Shown piece after piece: positions 55,550-63,851 of a stretch of 64,000 nt of DNA. A program made the position numbers and the translations under genes. The notes below the pieces were generated by a model. It had not been told where the DNA came from. It did not search any database and saw only the letters and a program-made list of their open reading frames with translations. Position 1 is the first letter of the stretch; the number at the start of each line of letters is the position of its first letter. The DNA lies in the NCBI GenBank assembly GCA_015067565.1, contig SVMF01000010.1, positions 31,870 to 95,869 of the forward strand, written 5' to 3'. Origin of the DNA: Oscillospiraceae bacterium. GTDB taxonomy: Bacteria > Bacillota > Clostridia > Oscillospirales > Oscillospiraceae.

Positions 55550-56761
55550 ATGAAATACATCGTCTTACTCGGAGACGGCATGGCCGACGAGCCACTGCCG
55601 CAGTATGAAAACCGTACTCCTCTGGAGGTTGCACACACCCCGACCATGGATGCCCTTGCGCAAAAGGGTGCCTGCGGTCGGGCGCAGACCGTCCCCATGG
55701 GGATGCCGCCCGGCTCTGACACGGCGAATCTGTCGGTCATGGGCTACGACCCGAGGATCTATTATTCCGGCAGAAGTCCTCTCGAGGCAGTGAGCATGGG
55801 CATTGAGCTGTCAGGCAGCGATGTCTCCCTGCGCTGTAACCTCGTCACGCTTTCTGAGTGCGATCGCTATGAGGACGCAACGATGATCGACTATTCCTCG
55901 GGAGAAATCACCTCTGAGGAGAGTCGTGAGCTCATTGCGTATCTGAATGATCGTCTGCGCATGGACAAGGCCGAGCTGTTTGCCGGCATCAGCTACCGCC
56001 ACTGCTTCGTCCTGCACGAGGCCGAGACCGGCTGCGAGCTGACACCACCGCACGACATCACGGGAAAACCCATTGCCGCATATCTGCCCAAGGGCCGCTA
56101 CTGTGAGAAGCTTCTGGACTTTCAGAAGCGTTCGTGGGAGATTTTGAAGGATGCGCCCGTCAATCTCGAGCGCATCCGTCGGGGCAAGCGCCCTGCCAAC
56201 TCCTGCTGGTTCTGGGGCGAGGGCACAAGGCCTGCGCTGGACACATTTTACGACAAATTCCGCCTCACGGGCGGTGTGGTCAGTGCGGTGGATCTGATTA
56301 AGGGTCTGGGCATCTGCGCCGGCTTGAAGACTGTGGATGTCGTGGGAGCGACCGGAAATTACGACACCAATTTCTCGGGCAAGGCCGAAGCTGCCAAGGC
56401 CATTTTGGCCGAAAACGACTTTGTCTACATCCATCTGGAGGCTCCGGATGAGTGTAGCCACCACTTTGATGCAGAAAAAAAGATCTACTCCATCGAGCAG
56501 ATCGATAAGCAGATCTTGAAGCCGCTGACGCAGTATTTTGAGGACACTGGGCAGGATTACGGCATTTTGCTGATGCCGGATCATCCGACACCCATTCGCT
56601 TGGGCAGCCATGTCAGCGATCCTGTGCCCTATGTACTCTATAAGAGCAACGCAGAGCTTTTGCCGCACGCGGAATGCTACAGCGAGCGAGCCGCGGCACA
56701 GCTGGATGTAGTCGAAGGGCATACCCTTTTGCAGCGGCTGATCGGAATGGAGGCCATATGA
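55550..56761 (+). CDS. apgM: 2,3-bisphosphoglycerate-independent phosphoglycerate mutase, archaeal type
   Basis: 403 residues, typical of the ApgM group. It begins MKYIVLLGDGMADEPL with the metal-binding Asp, has MPPGSDTANLSVMGYDP, WFWGEGTRPAL and the C-terminal metal-site HLEAPDECSHH and LMPDHPTP. It interconverts 3- and 2-phosphoglycerate in glycolysis. Its place 9 nt after an ABC exporter and overlapping a lipoprotein gene is unusual for a glycolytic gene. A related phosphotransfer on another substrate cannot be excluded. Confidence 0.93.
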   Translation: MKYIVLLGDGMADEPLPQYENRTPLEVAHTPTMDALAQKGACGRAQTVPMGMPPGSDTANLSVMGYDPRIYYSGRSPLEAVSMGIELSGSDVSLRCNLVTLSECDRYEDATMIDYSSGEITSEESRELIAYLNDRLRMDKAELFAGISYRHCFVLHEAETGCELTPPHDITGKPIAAYLPKGRYCEKLLDFQKRSWEILKDAPVNLERIRRGKRPANSCWFWGEGTRPALDTFYDKFRLTGGVVSAVDLIKGLGICAGLKTVDVVGATGNYDTNFSGKAEAAKAILAENDFVYIHLEAPDECSHHFDAEKKIYSIEQIDKQILKPLTQYFEDTGQDYGILLMPDHPTPIRLGSHVSDPVPYVLYKSNAELLPHAECYSERAAAQLDVVEGHTLLQRLIGMEAI

Positions 56762-58002
56762 AAAAATTGTTGCTGCTTTTGACGCTGGTGTTGTGTCTGA
56801 GCGGCTGCGGAATGCTGGTCGAGGATACCTATCTTGTCACTGAGAAGCACTCCGAGCAGCCGACAGAGCCGTCGCAGGAGCCGAGTGAGCAGGCCGAGCC
56901 GTCTGTCATCAGCAACCGCAGCCAGCTGCGTGGTGCGGTGCTCTCGTGCATCCGCAACTGGCTCGAGCGTGACACCCTGCGCGTGCAGGATTACGAGGGT
57001 GATCTGGACACGGATCTGCCTGAGATCGTTCGCTATGCCACCGAGGAGGACCCCATTGGTGCCTTTGCTGTCGACTTTGTCGATGCCGAGCTGCACGGAA
57101 GTAGTGACGACGGCCGTATTGAGCTTTCCATCGTCTTCCGCCGCTCGGCTGCCGAGATCGATTCCATCGTCACCGTCAATACCACGGCCAATGCTCTGCG
57201 CCGCATCGAACAGGCTCTGACGAGCTACGAAACGGCTCTGACGCTGCGCATCCGTGACTATGATGAGACGGATTTTGCCTCCCACATTCGTGCATACGCG
57301 TTGGAAAATCCGGATCTTGTGCTTGCGCTGCCCGAGGTTTCGGCTGAGGTCTATCCGCCGAGCGGACAGACCCGCATTCTGGAGGTACACTTCAACTATC
57401 CGCATACCCGAGAACAGATGCGCACCATGCACACCTCGGTCAGGACGCTTCTGTCGTCGGCCTTCTCCTATGTCAGCAGCGGCACGACCGATGCCGAGCG
57501 CGTAGAGCTGCTTTCGCGCTTTTTGATGATGCGCTACCGCTATCATACGCTCGAAAACGAGCCGGCCATGCCGGCCTACGAGCTTTTGCAGGAGGGGCGG
57601 GCACACAGCCTCAGCTTTGCCACTGTCTTCCGCTATGAATGCACGCTGCTGGGCATTGAGAGCTATCTTGTCAGCGGCACGCGCAACGACCTGCCGCACT
57701 ATTGGAACATCGTGCATCTGGACGGTGTGTATTACCATGTCGATTTGATGCGTGGCATCGAATCGGAGGAAAGCGGCCTGCACCTGTTTTCCGAGCAGGA
57801 AATGCTGAGTGAGGGCTATGCCTGGGCGCTCGAGAGTTATCCGCAGAATCCCGAGCCGACGGTGGATGACGAGCCGCACGAGACCGAGTCGGTGCAGCCG
57901 ACGGAGTCCGACGAACCCGACCCGACCGAGCTTCCGGAGCCAACGGAGGAACCCGTACCGAGTGAGGAGCCGACCGAACCGACCGACCCTACAGAGCCCT
58001 GA
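56758..58002 (+). CDS. Lipoprotein with a degenerate transglutaminase-like domain
   Basis: 414 residues. A lipoprotein signal ends in LSGC (Cys17). An acidic Pro/Glu linker follows, then a long middle part with two repeats of strand-rich sequence. At ~285-345 the fold of transglutaminase-like domains appears: AHSLSFATVFRYECTLLGI, then HYWNIVHLDGVYYHVD with the conserved His and Asp. The catalytic Cys position reads Ser. A Thr/Glu/Pro tail ends the protein. ATG overlaps the apgM stop. Probably a binding rather than a cross-linking protein. Confidence 0.83.
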   Translation: MKKLLLLLTLVLCLSGCGMLVEDTYLVTEKHSEQPTEPSQEPSEQAEPSVISNRSQLRGAVLSCIRNWLERDTLRVQDYEGDLDTDLPEIVRYATEEDPIGAFAVDFVDAELHGSSDDGRIELSIVFRRSAAEIDSIVTVNTTANALRRIEQALTSYETALTLRIRDYDETDFASHIRAYALENPDLVLALPEVSAEVYPPSGQTRILEVHFNYPHTREQMRTMHTSVRTLLSSAFSYVSSGTTDAERVELLSRFLMMRYRYHTLENEPAMPAYELLQEGRAHSLSFATVFRYECTLLGIESYLVSGTRNDLPHYWNIVHLDGVYYHVDLMRGIESEESGLHLFSEQEMLSEGYAWALESYPQNPEPTVDDEPHETESVQPTESDEPDPTELPEPTEEPVPSEEPTEPTDPTEP

Positions 58003-58098
58003 TGACCCAAAGGGCCACCGCAGCGCGGCATCCCTGACGCGCCAACGCAGGCGCTGCCGTGTACTGTCTGCAGGAGCGGCCTGCGCTTAAAAAAAGAA

Positions 58099-58127
58099 TT
58101 GACACAAGAAAGAAAAAATGCTAAAAT
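58099..58127 (+). promoter_or_regulatory. Promoter of tRNA-Leu
   Basis: TTGACA (58099-58104), 17-bp spacer, TAAAAT (58122-58127), 13 bp before the tRNA. A strong consensus promoter. Confidence 0.8.
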
Positions 58128-58140
58128 GGTAGTCTGAAAT

Positions 58141-58225
58141 GCGCCTGTGACGGAATTGGCAGACGTGCCGGATTTAGGTTCCGGTGCTGCAAAGCGTATG
58201 GGTTCAAGTCCCTTCAGGCGCACCA
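58141..58225 (+). tRNA. tRNA-Leu (anticodon UAG)
   Basis: 85 nt with encoded CCA. The acceptor stem GCGCCTG pairs fully with CAGGCGC; the discriminator is A. The anticodon arm CCGGA-TTTAGGT-TCCGG gives UAG. The long variable arm fits a class II leucine tRNA, and the D-region GGAATTGGCAGACG is typical. The T-arm (ATGGG-TTCAAGT-CCCTT) has one T-T mismatch. Accessory DNA starts soon after its 3' end. Confidence 0.93.
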
Positions 58226-58230
58226 AATAA

Positions 58231-58283
58231 GTCTGATAGTTTTGATACGAGAGTATCGCAAACTATCAGACTTTTTCTTTTTC
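58231..58283 (+). terminator. Terminator after tRNA-Leu
   Basis: GTCTGATAGTTT pairs with AAACTATCAGAC, with an inner GATAC / GTATC hairpin, followed by TTTTTCTTTTT. Confidence 0.9.
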
Positions 58284-58327
58284 CGAAAATCCTTGCAGGA
58301 CAGGGGTTTTCGGCTTTTTCTATTTTA

Positions 58328-58505
58328 GGGTAAGTTTCATTGTGCTGTCGGAGACCCGGTTTTTATGGGTGTCAGAGGGTCGTTTTCTGCCTTTATAAAA
58401 ATCACGCTGAAACTAACTCAGAGGGAAAGTTTCAGCGTGATTGGGTAAGTTTCATTGTGGCTGTAAAAGTTTCATTGTCAGAGGGAAAGTTTCAGAGTGG
58501 TCGAG
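58328..58505. repeat. Block of short direct and inverted repeats (AAGTTTCATTGTG / AGGGAAAGTTTCAG)
   Basis: AGTTTCATTGT occurs three times (~58332, ~58448, ~58469), and CAGAGGGAAAGTTTCAG twice (~58420 and ~58479). The stem ATCACGCTGAAACT / AGTTTCAGCGTGAT brackets the middle. Such multiple short repeats are typical of transposase-binding ends (for example IS21-like), but no transposase is present. It fills the gene-free stretch between the tRNA terminator and the next gene. Confidence 0.6.
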
Positions 58506-58534
58506 ACACCGCAGGGTTAAGAAAGAGTGAGTTC

Positions 58535-59074
58535 CTATTCATCAGTTGGGATTGACCCAAGCACGGCAATATCCAATTCTCCCTCTTCAGTTTCAGTTAC
58601 AAATATCTTATAGCACCGAACCTCGAACTCAGTACCGGCCTCAACTGGGTAGATCGTAGGTGTTTCTGGATTCCTTAAATCTGCCAGGACGAAGCCGCAC
58701 TCTGCGTAAGCCTCCAACAGTTCTCGGCAGGAACTACAGAAATGCTTCTCCTCGTACTTTTCAACTCCATCTGGGACGGTGATATGGGCTTCCGGCACAC
58801 ACGCATCCAGATGACCCCGAAGTCCGGCAACGGACATAAAGCTAAAGTAACCGCCCCGCTGTTCCTCTGCGATTTCACCCACCAAGGAGTAGTGCGGTTC
58901 GTAGATTGCAATCTCTCCAACCTCGCCTGTGTTGAGGTTAACCAGGCACGGTGCATGGCTGGGAATGTAGTCGCATACGCTGCAACGCTCTGGCTCTGGG
59001 GCGCTAACATCAGAGCAGGCCACTAAAGATAACAGCAGCGCTACCATCATGAGGACAAGGATAATTCTTCGCAT
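58535..59074 (-). CDS. Small lipoprotein of unknown function
   Basis: 179 residues. The signal MRRIILVLMMVALLLSLVAC has a lipobox LVAC (Cys20). The mature part has CxxC-like pairs (CSVCDYIPSHAPC and CSSCRELL) that could bind metal or form disulfides. ATG 59074 has GGGGTGAG upstream. It lies 4 nt after the SLOG gene in the same direction. Family not recognised. Confidence 0.72.
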   Translation of the reverse strand: MRRIILVLMMVALLLSLVACSDVSAPEPERCSVCDYIPSHAPCLVNLNTGEVGEIAIYEPHYSLVGEIAEEQRGGYFSFMSVAGLRGHLDACVPEAHITVPDGVEKYEEKHFCSSCRELLEAYAECGFVLADLRNPETPTIYPVEAGTEFEVRCYKIFVTETEEGELDIAVLGSIPTDE

Positions 59075-59078
59075 CAAC

Positions 59079-59567
59079 TCACCCCTTAATAAATTCCACT
59101 GGTACATTCTGCTTGATTGCATACTCAATTGTATTCATCGTTCCACTCGGCGTGTTGTTAAAAACAGCAATCACGCGGGCGGCATGGTTTACCATCCACT
59201 CATTACGGATCTGAAAGCAGGCTTTACTGTAACCTGGGCAGATGTAACGAACCAGGTCTGCCGCATTAAGGATTTCCTGGTACCGACTCTTCCAGTTGGC
59301 ATCCCATCGCTCCTCAAACCCTTCATAGGGACAGGCACATATCAGCTTGATGGGTTCTCCCTTACTGCGGAGCTTCAGTACAATCTCCGCTGCCCAGATG
59401 TCCACGCCTCTGGCCATTCCTGTTATAAAGACATCCAGTCCGTCAGCGATTGCCTGACGGATTTGCTTTTCCAGGTCTCTTTTTATAAGCCACTCGAAGC
59501 GTGTCAGCTTTTCGGGGCGATGCCCTGTGAAACACACTCTGTGCATTCTCTTTTCAGTCTCTGTCAT
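59079..59567 (-). CDS. SLOG-family protein (YpsA-like, DUF1273)
   Basis: 162 residues. It has RVCFTGHRPEKL at the start, TGMARGVDIWAAEIVL in the middle and ACPYEGFEERW, as in the YpsA/DUF1273 group of SLOG nucleotide-binding proteins. These are thought to sense nucleotide-derived ligands and are common in phage- and plasmid-linked islands. Divergent from the XRE regulator. Confidence 0.85.
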   Translation of the reverse strand: MTETEKRMHRVCFTGHRPEKLTRFEWLIKRDLEKQIRQAIADGLDVFITGMARGVDIWAAEIVLKLRSKGEPIKLICACPYEGFEERWDANWKSRYQEILNAADLVRYICPGYSKACFQIRNEWMVNHAARVIAVFNNTPSGTMNTIEYAIKQNVPVEFIKG

Positions 59568-59692
59568 ACAAGTCCCTCCGCATTCCTACTCTACAACATT
59601 ACATCATACCACATACCTATTTTCGTTTCAACTCGTAAGTAGTCTATTACTCAGCTTGGAAGTAAAATAGTTATGAGAAAGGTGGTGATGCT

Positions 59693-60007
59693 ATGGATAC
59701 GCACGCTCGTCTCCAGCAGTTATTGCGGGAACGCGGATGGACGGAGTACAAACTTTCAAAAGAGTGCGGTTTGGCACAGTCCACAATCGGTAACATCTTC
59801 CGAAGAAACACAGTTCCCTCCGTTGCAACCCTTGAGACGATATGCAGAGGATTCGGCATCACTATGTCACAGTTTTTTGCAGAGACCGATATGGTGGAAC
59901 TGACCCCGGATATGAAGGAAGTATTCGATGCCTGGATCTGCTTAAAACCCTCGCAGAAACAAGCTGCTTTGCAGATGCTCAAGGCAATGAGCCACGATAA
60001 TGAATAA
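59693..60007 (+). CDS. XRE-family helix-turn-helix regulator
   Basis: 104 residues. An N-terminal HTH (WTEYKLSKECGLAQSTIGNIFRRNTVPSVATLETICRGFG) and a short C-terminal helical part. ATG 59693 has AAAGGTGGTGAT upstream. It sits between the divergent SLOG gene and the recombinase, fitting a regulator of the accessory island. Confidence 0.9.
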   Translation: MDTHARLQQLLRERGWTEYKLSKECGLAQSTIGNIFRRNTVPSVATLETICRGFGITMSQFFAETDMVELTPDMKEVFDAWICLKPSQKQAALQMLKAMSHDNE

Positions 60008-60010
60008 ATA

Positions 60011-60037
60011 GGAAGCCCCCGGGCTTCTTATTTTTTT
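60011..60037 (+). terminator. Terminator after the XRE gene
   Basis: GAAGCCC, CC loop, GGGCTTC, followed by TTATTTTTTT. Confidence 0.8.
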
Positions 60038-60182
60038 GCCCTAATGCGTCAGTTTTGAGTGGCAATTATCGCTCAAAATGTACCTTAATGCACTATAATT
60101 ATAGGGCGCCGGCTCCGTGCTGCCGTAGCCTGTGGGTTTCTTGCCACAGCTATAATTCCGCAGCGGGAGGAGGTGAACCCGT

Positions 60183-61385
60183 ATGAAAATAACCAAGAAA
60201 ACACCACTTCGACCTCGTGGGCGTAGTGATGAGAAAAGGCAGTCCACCAAGGATGCGATCCGTGAAGCGTATGCCAACGGACCCCAGAAGGAGGTTCAGA
60301 TAATTCCGGCAAAGAAGGATCTGGCAACTGATGCGGAAAAGAAAAAACTCCGCGTCTGTGCCTATTGCCGTGTCAGCACCGAAGAAGATAACCAGGCAAG
60401 CAGCTATGAGTTACAGGTGCAGAACTACACGAAGATGATTCAGGAGAACCCCGAATGGGAGTTCGCAGGCATTTTTGCGGATGAGGGCATCTCCGGCACT
60501 TCTGTTTTACACCGTGAGCATTTCCTTGAGATGATTGAAAAGTGCAAGGCAGGAGAAATTGATCTGATTATCACCAAGCAGGTCAGCCGTTTTGCCCGTA
60601 ATGTCCTGGACAGTCTGAACTACATCTTTATGCTCCGAAAACTCGACCCGCCCGTGGGTGTTTACTTTGAGACCGAAAAGCTGAACACCCTGGATAGGAG
60701 CAGCGATATGGTCATCACAGTATTGAGCCTTGTGGCACAGAGTGAGTCCGAGCAGAAGTCAAATAGCCTGAAATGGTCGTTCAAGCGCCGCCGAGCCCAG
60801 GGATTGGGTATTTACCCTAACTGGTCTCTGCTTGGCTACAAAGGCCACGATTGGGAGATTGACGAGGATGAGGCAGATGTGGTGCGAACCATATACAGTC
60901 TCTACCTGGAGGGCTATTCCTCCACACAGATTGCAGATCTGCTGACAAAGAGCGGCATCCCCACTGTAAAGGGTCTATCAACATGGAGTTCCGGCAGCGT
61001 CCTTGGCATTCTCCGCAACGAAAAATACTGCGGTGATGCCCTGTGTCAAAAAACAGTTACGATAGATTTCTTTACACACAAGAGCGTCAAAAACAACGGC
61101 CTGGAAACGCAATATTTCATCGAAGGGCATCATACTCCCATCATCGAAAAGAGCGACTGGCTGTTGGTACAGCAAATCCGCAAAGAACGGCGATACACGA
61201 AAAGACGAACCAGGAAGTGCAAACCCCGCATTGTGGTGAAAGGCCCCCTGGCAGGCTTCATTATTGCCGACCCTAAATGGGAAACCGAAGACGTGGACAG
61301 CATTATGGAAAAGCTGTCCCAACCGACCGAAACCGTCACTCCACCTGCGTTGGAGGACGAAAATTTTGTAATTGAAAAGGAGTAA
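60183..61385 (+). CDS. Serine recombinase (resolvase/integrase family)
   Basis: 400 residues. The first ~55 residues are a basic extension. The catalytic domain has CAYCRVSTEEDNQ (nucleophile Ser), GIFADEGISGTS and KQVSRFARN. The recombinase domain has ADLLTKSGIPTVKG and GILRNEKYCGDAL. The zinc ribbon is missing; the end is short and acidic. ATG 60183 has GGGAGGAGG upstream. The next gene starts 6 nt after its stop. It is shorter than the 720-residue recombinase at 10.4 kb and only distantly related. Confidence 0.9.
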   Translation: MKITKKTPLRPRGRSDEKRQSTKDAIREAYANGPQKEVQIIPAKKDLATDAEKKKLRVCAYCRVSTEEDNQASSYELQVQNYTKMIQENPEWEFAGIFADEGISGTSVLHREHFLEMIEKCKAGEIDLIITKQVSRFARNVLDSLNYIFMLRKLDPPVGVYFETEKLNTLDRSSDMVITVLSLVAQSESEQKSNSLKWSFKRRRAQGLGIYPNWSLLGYKGHDWEIDEDEADVVRTIYSLYLEGYSSTQIADLLTKSGIPTVKGLSTWSSGSVLGILRNEKYCGDALCQKTVTIDFFTHKSVKNNGLETQYFIEGHHTPIIEKSDWLLVQQIRKERRYTKRRTRKCKPRIVVKGPLAGFIIADPKWETEDVDSIMEKLSQPTETVTPPALEDENFVIEKE

Positions 61386-61391
61386 ATCACT

Positions 61392-61868
61392 ATGTCTATT
61401 TTGGAAAAGTTCACCGTTATCGACCTCATCAAGACCCGTTCTGCCTCTGTTGCCACCATCACCGGCAATGTCCTGAAGTTCAACAACCAGACCGCCTCCG
61501 AGCTGCATTTTGCTCCGTACATCCAGGTGTTGATCAACCCGAAGGACAAGCAGTTCGCCATCCGTGCCTGCAAGGAGGACGCACCCAATGCCGTGCCGTT
61601 CTCCAAGCCGGAGTCCGAACAGAAGTATCAGATCAAGATCAGCGCCGCCGCTGTGGTGGACATGATTCGGAAGATGGCCAACTGGTCTGCCGAGGATAAC
61701 TGGAATATCCCCGGCATTTATTTTGCCGATGACGAGGCGCTCGTGTACGATGTGAGTGCCGCCTACAAGCCCACTCCAAAGGGCGGCTGGGCTGTTAAGC
61801 GTCAGCGAGAGGAAGCCGCTGCCCTTGCTGCCGAAGGCTTGAGCGCGAGTGAGGAGGCTGATAGCTAA
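61392..61868 (+). CDS. Conserved protein of recombinase islands, unknown function
   Basis: 158 residues, soluble (MSILEKFTVIDLIKTRSASVATITGN), strand-rich in the first two thirds with an Ala/Glu-rich helical tail. It starts 6 nt after the recombinase stop with AAAAGGAG, so it is translated from the same mRNA. A partner for the recombinase is possible, but no domain is recognised. Confidence 0.7.
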   Translation: MSILEKFTVIDLIKTRSASVATITGNVLKFNNQTASELHFAPYIQVLINPKDKQFAIRACKEDAPNAVPFSKPESEQKYQIKISAAAVVDMIRKMANWSAEDNWNIPGIYFADDEALVYDVSAAYKPTPKGGWAVKRQREEAAALAAEGLSASEEADS

Positions 61869-61875
61869 ATAAACG

Positions 61876-61916
61876 ATGCCGGACTGATGCTTATTTGCGC
61901 CAGTCCGGCATTTTTT
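61876..61916 (+). terminator. Terminator after the recombinase operon
   Basis: ATGCCGGACTG pairs with CAGTCCGGCAT across a 14-nt loop, followed by TTTTTC. Confidence 0.88.
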
Positions 61917-61930
61917 CATTATGTTTTTCC

Positions 61931-62350
61931 TTAATCCAAGTGCCGGAATAACGCTCCCTCGATGTTTATAATATCATCAATCGGGATTTTTCTTCCGTCT
62001 CGCATTATGACAATCTGCTCGTACTCATCAACTTTTTTTACAATACCGACTGCTTCCACATACGCACCACCAGTTTTTCTCTCATCCGGCATGAAATATG
62101 TGATGGTGACCTCTGGTGTGCTGATCAGATTTTCCAGGATAAGCTGCAACCGCATATTCAGCCTTTCCTTGCTGCCTTCGTCCAGTTCCACCTTCTTATC
62201 AGTGAGCCTGGCGGTTTCCTTGATGGCGGCATCGTGACCAGTAAGAGCAGCGAATGGGCTAAATTGGGCAGCACGGTCATATAAGGACATATGCGATCTG
62301 CGTGTTGACTGCTTGTGAGGCAGATTTATGATGTCATCGTATTTTCCCAT
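61931..62350 (-). CDS. YolD-like protein
   Basis: 139 residues. It begins MGKYDDIINLPH and has MSLYDRAAQFSPFAALTGHDAAI, the YolD-family core. YolD proteins accompany Y-family polymerases (UvrX/DinB-like) in the SOS response. ATG 62350 was chosen because AAGGA lies 7 nt upstream and family members start at the same point; ATG 62365 is an alternative. It lies directly after the polymerase remnant. Confidence 0.88.
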   Translation of the reverse strand: MGKYDDIINLPHKQSTRRSHMSLYDRAAQFSPFAALTGHDAAIKETARLTDKKVELDEGSKERLNMRLQLILENLISTPEVTITYFMPDERKTGGAYVEAVGIVKKVDEYEQIVIMRDGRKIPIDDIINIEGALFRHLD

Positions 62351-62366
62351 ATCGTATTCCTTCATT

Positions 62367-63851
62367 CTAAGCCTTATGCCCTCCGATCTGCTCGTTGCGA
62401 TCACGGGCGGTCGCACCTTCTTCAAGGTTCATGCCTTTGAGGATAGCGTTTTTTCCGAATTTTTTCTTGATGGTCAACATTGCCTGTTGCATCTTCTTTT
62501 CACGAGCCAAGGCAGCCTCTTCTTCTTTCCGCTGGCGCTCCAACGCTTCATAGTCGGTAAATAGGTCAAGTTGCTCTGCTGTGGCCTCCCGCACCACGGA
62601 TTTTTCATCCACCAAATGATTAGCTGAGATAGTTATCCGTCGTACAAGGAGGTTTTTATCAACAATACGGTCGTAGAGATCCATAACCGCATCAATTATC
62701 AATTTCGTGGAGGACGTCTGCCGCCCCAAATTTCCAGTACCGTGTGCGTGTTTCGGCACCTGGCGACCATAATGGTCTGTAGTGACAGGTCCTTTGTAGG
62801 CAGAACGCCGTTTGGGGTCAGTCAGATTTTCTATATCATAGCCGATGGTCAGTACGATTTGGTCAGTCACCAGTCCCTTGTCAACAAGGTCTAATACCAT
62901 AAGGTCGGTCATCTCCCGAACCACCAGCCTGGCTTTATCAAAGTCATAGGGGCATTGTAGAACCTGCCCCGAACTAACGCTGTTGCTGCTCGGCTTGTAT
63001 GCTTTGATCTCTTTGATGGTACAAGGCTCCCATCCCCAGGCGTGATCGATAAGCAGTTCAGCGTTGATGCCGAACAGCTTATACAGCAGATCCTCGCCAT
63101 AGTCCGTCAGAGACATTTTTGCAACATCGCCCATTGTGAACATTCCGTTAGCTTCCAGTTTGGCAGCGATTCCTTTTCCGACCCGCCAAAAAGCAGTCAA
63201 TGGTCTATGCTCCCAAAGCTGGCGCCGATAGGACATTTCATCCAACTCTGCAACACGGACACCGTCTTTATCGGCGGGCATTTTCTTTGCCACAATGTCC
63301 ATTGCGACCTTGCACAGGTACATATTCGTGCCAATTCCGGCTGTAGCCGTAATTCCTGTTGTCTTCAGCACATCGCGGATCATGGTCATTGCCAGGTCGT
63401 GTGCTGACATTTTATAAGTCCCCAGGTAGTGAGTGGCGTCAATGAAGACTTCGTCGATGGAGTAAACATGGATGTCCTCTGGGGCAATATACTTCAGATA
63501 CACATCGTAGATCTGCGTACTGATTTCTACATATTTCGCCATCTGCGGCGGTGCGACAACATAATCGATAGAGAGACCGGGGTTGCTGTTCAGTTCGTTA
63601 ATGTTCGCAGAGGCTCCCACAAACGCCCTGTTCGGCGCTTTTCGTTGGCGCAGGTTGTTTGCTTCCTTAACCTTTTGAACGACCTCAAAGAGCCGTGGAC
63701 GCCCAGGAATGCCGAAAGTTTTTAGGGACGGCGAAACAGCCAGACAGATAGTTTTCTCTGTCCGGCTCTCATCTGCCACCACCAGATTGGTGGTCATTGG
63801 ATCAAGTCCACGCTCCATACACTCAACGGAGGCATAGAACGATTTGAGGAA
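62367..63851 (-). pseudogene. Y-family DNA polymerase (UvrX/DinB-like), 5' end lost
   Basis: The open frame from ATG 63818 gives 483 residues with the palm motif YSIDEVFID (catalytic Asp-Glu), TAGIGTNMYLCKVAMDIVAKK and a helix-hairpin region. Upstream of that ATG the frame still reads LKSFYASVEC, the conserved first-motif region. The preceding catalytic Asp and the true start are missing: homology stops at 63848 where a mobile-element-like sequence begins. The remaining product would lack the first metal-binding Asp and is probably inactive. Confidence 0.82.
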
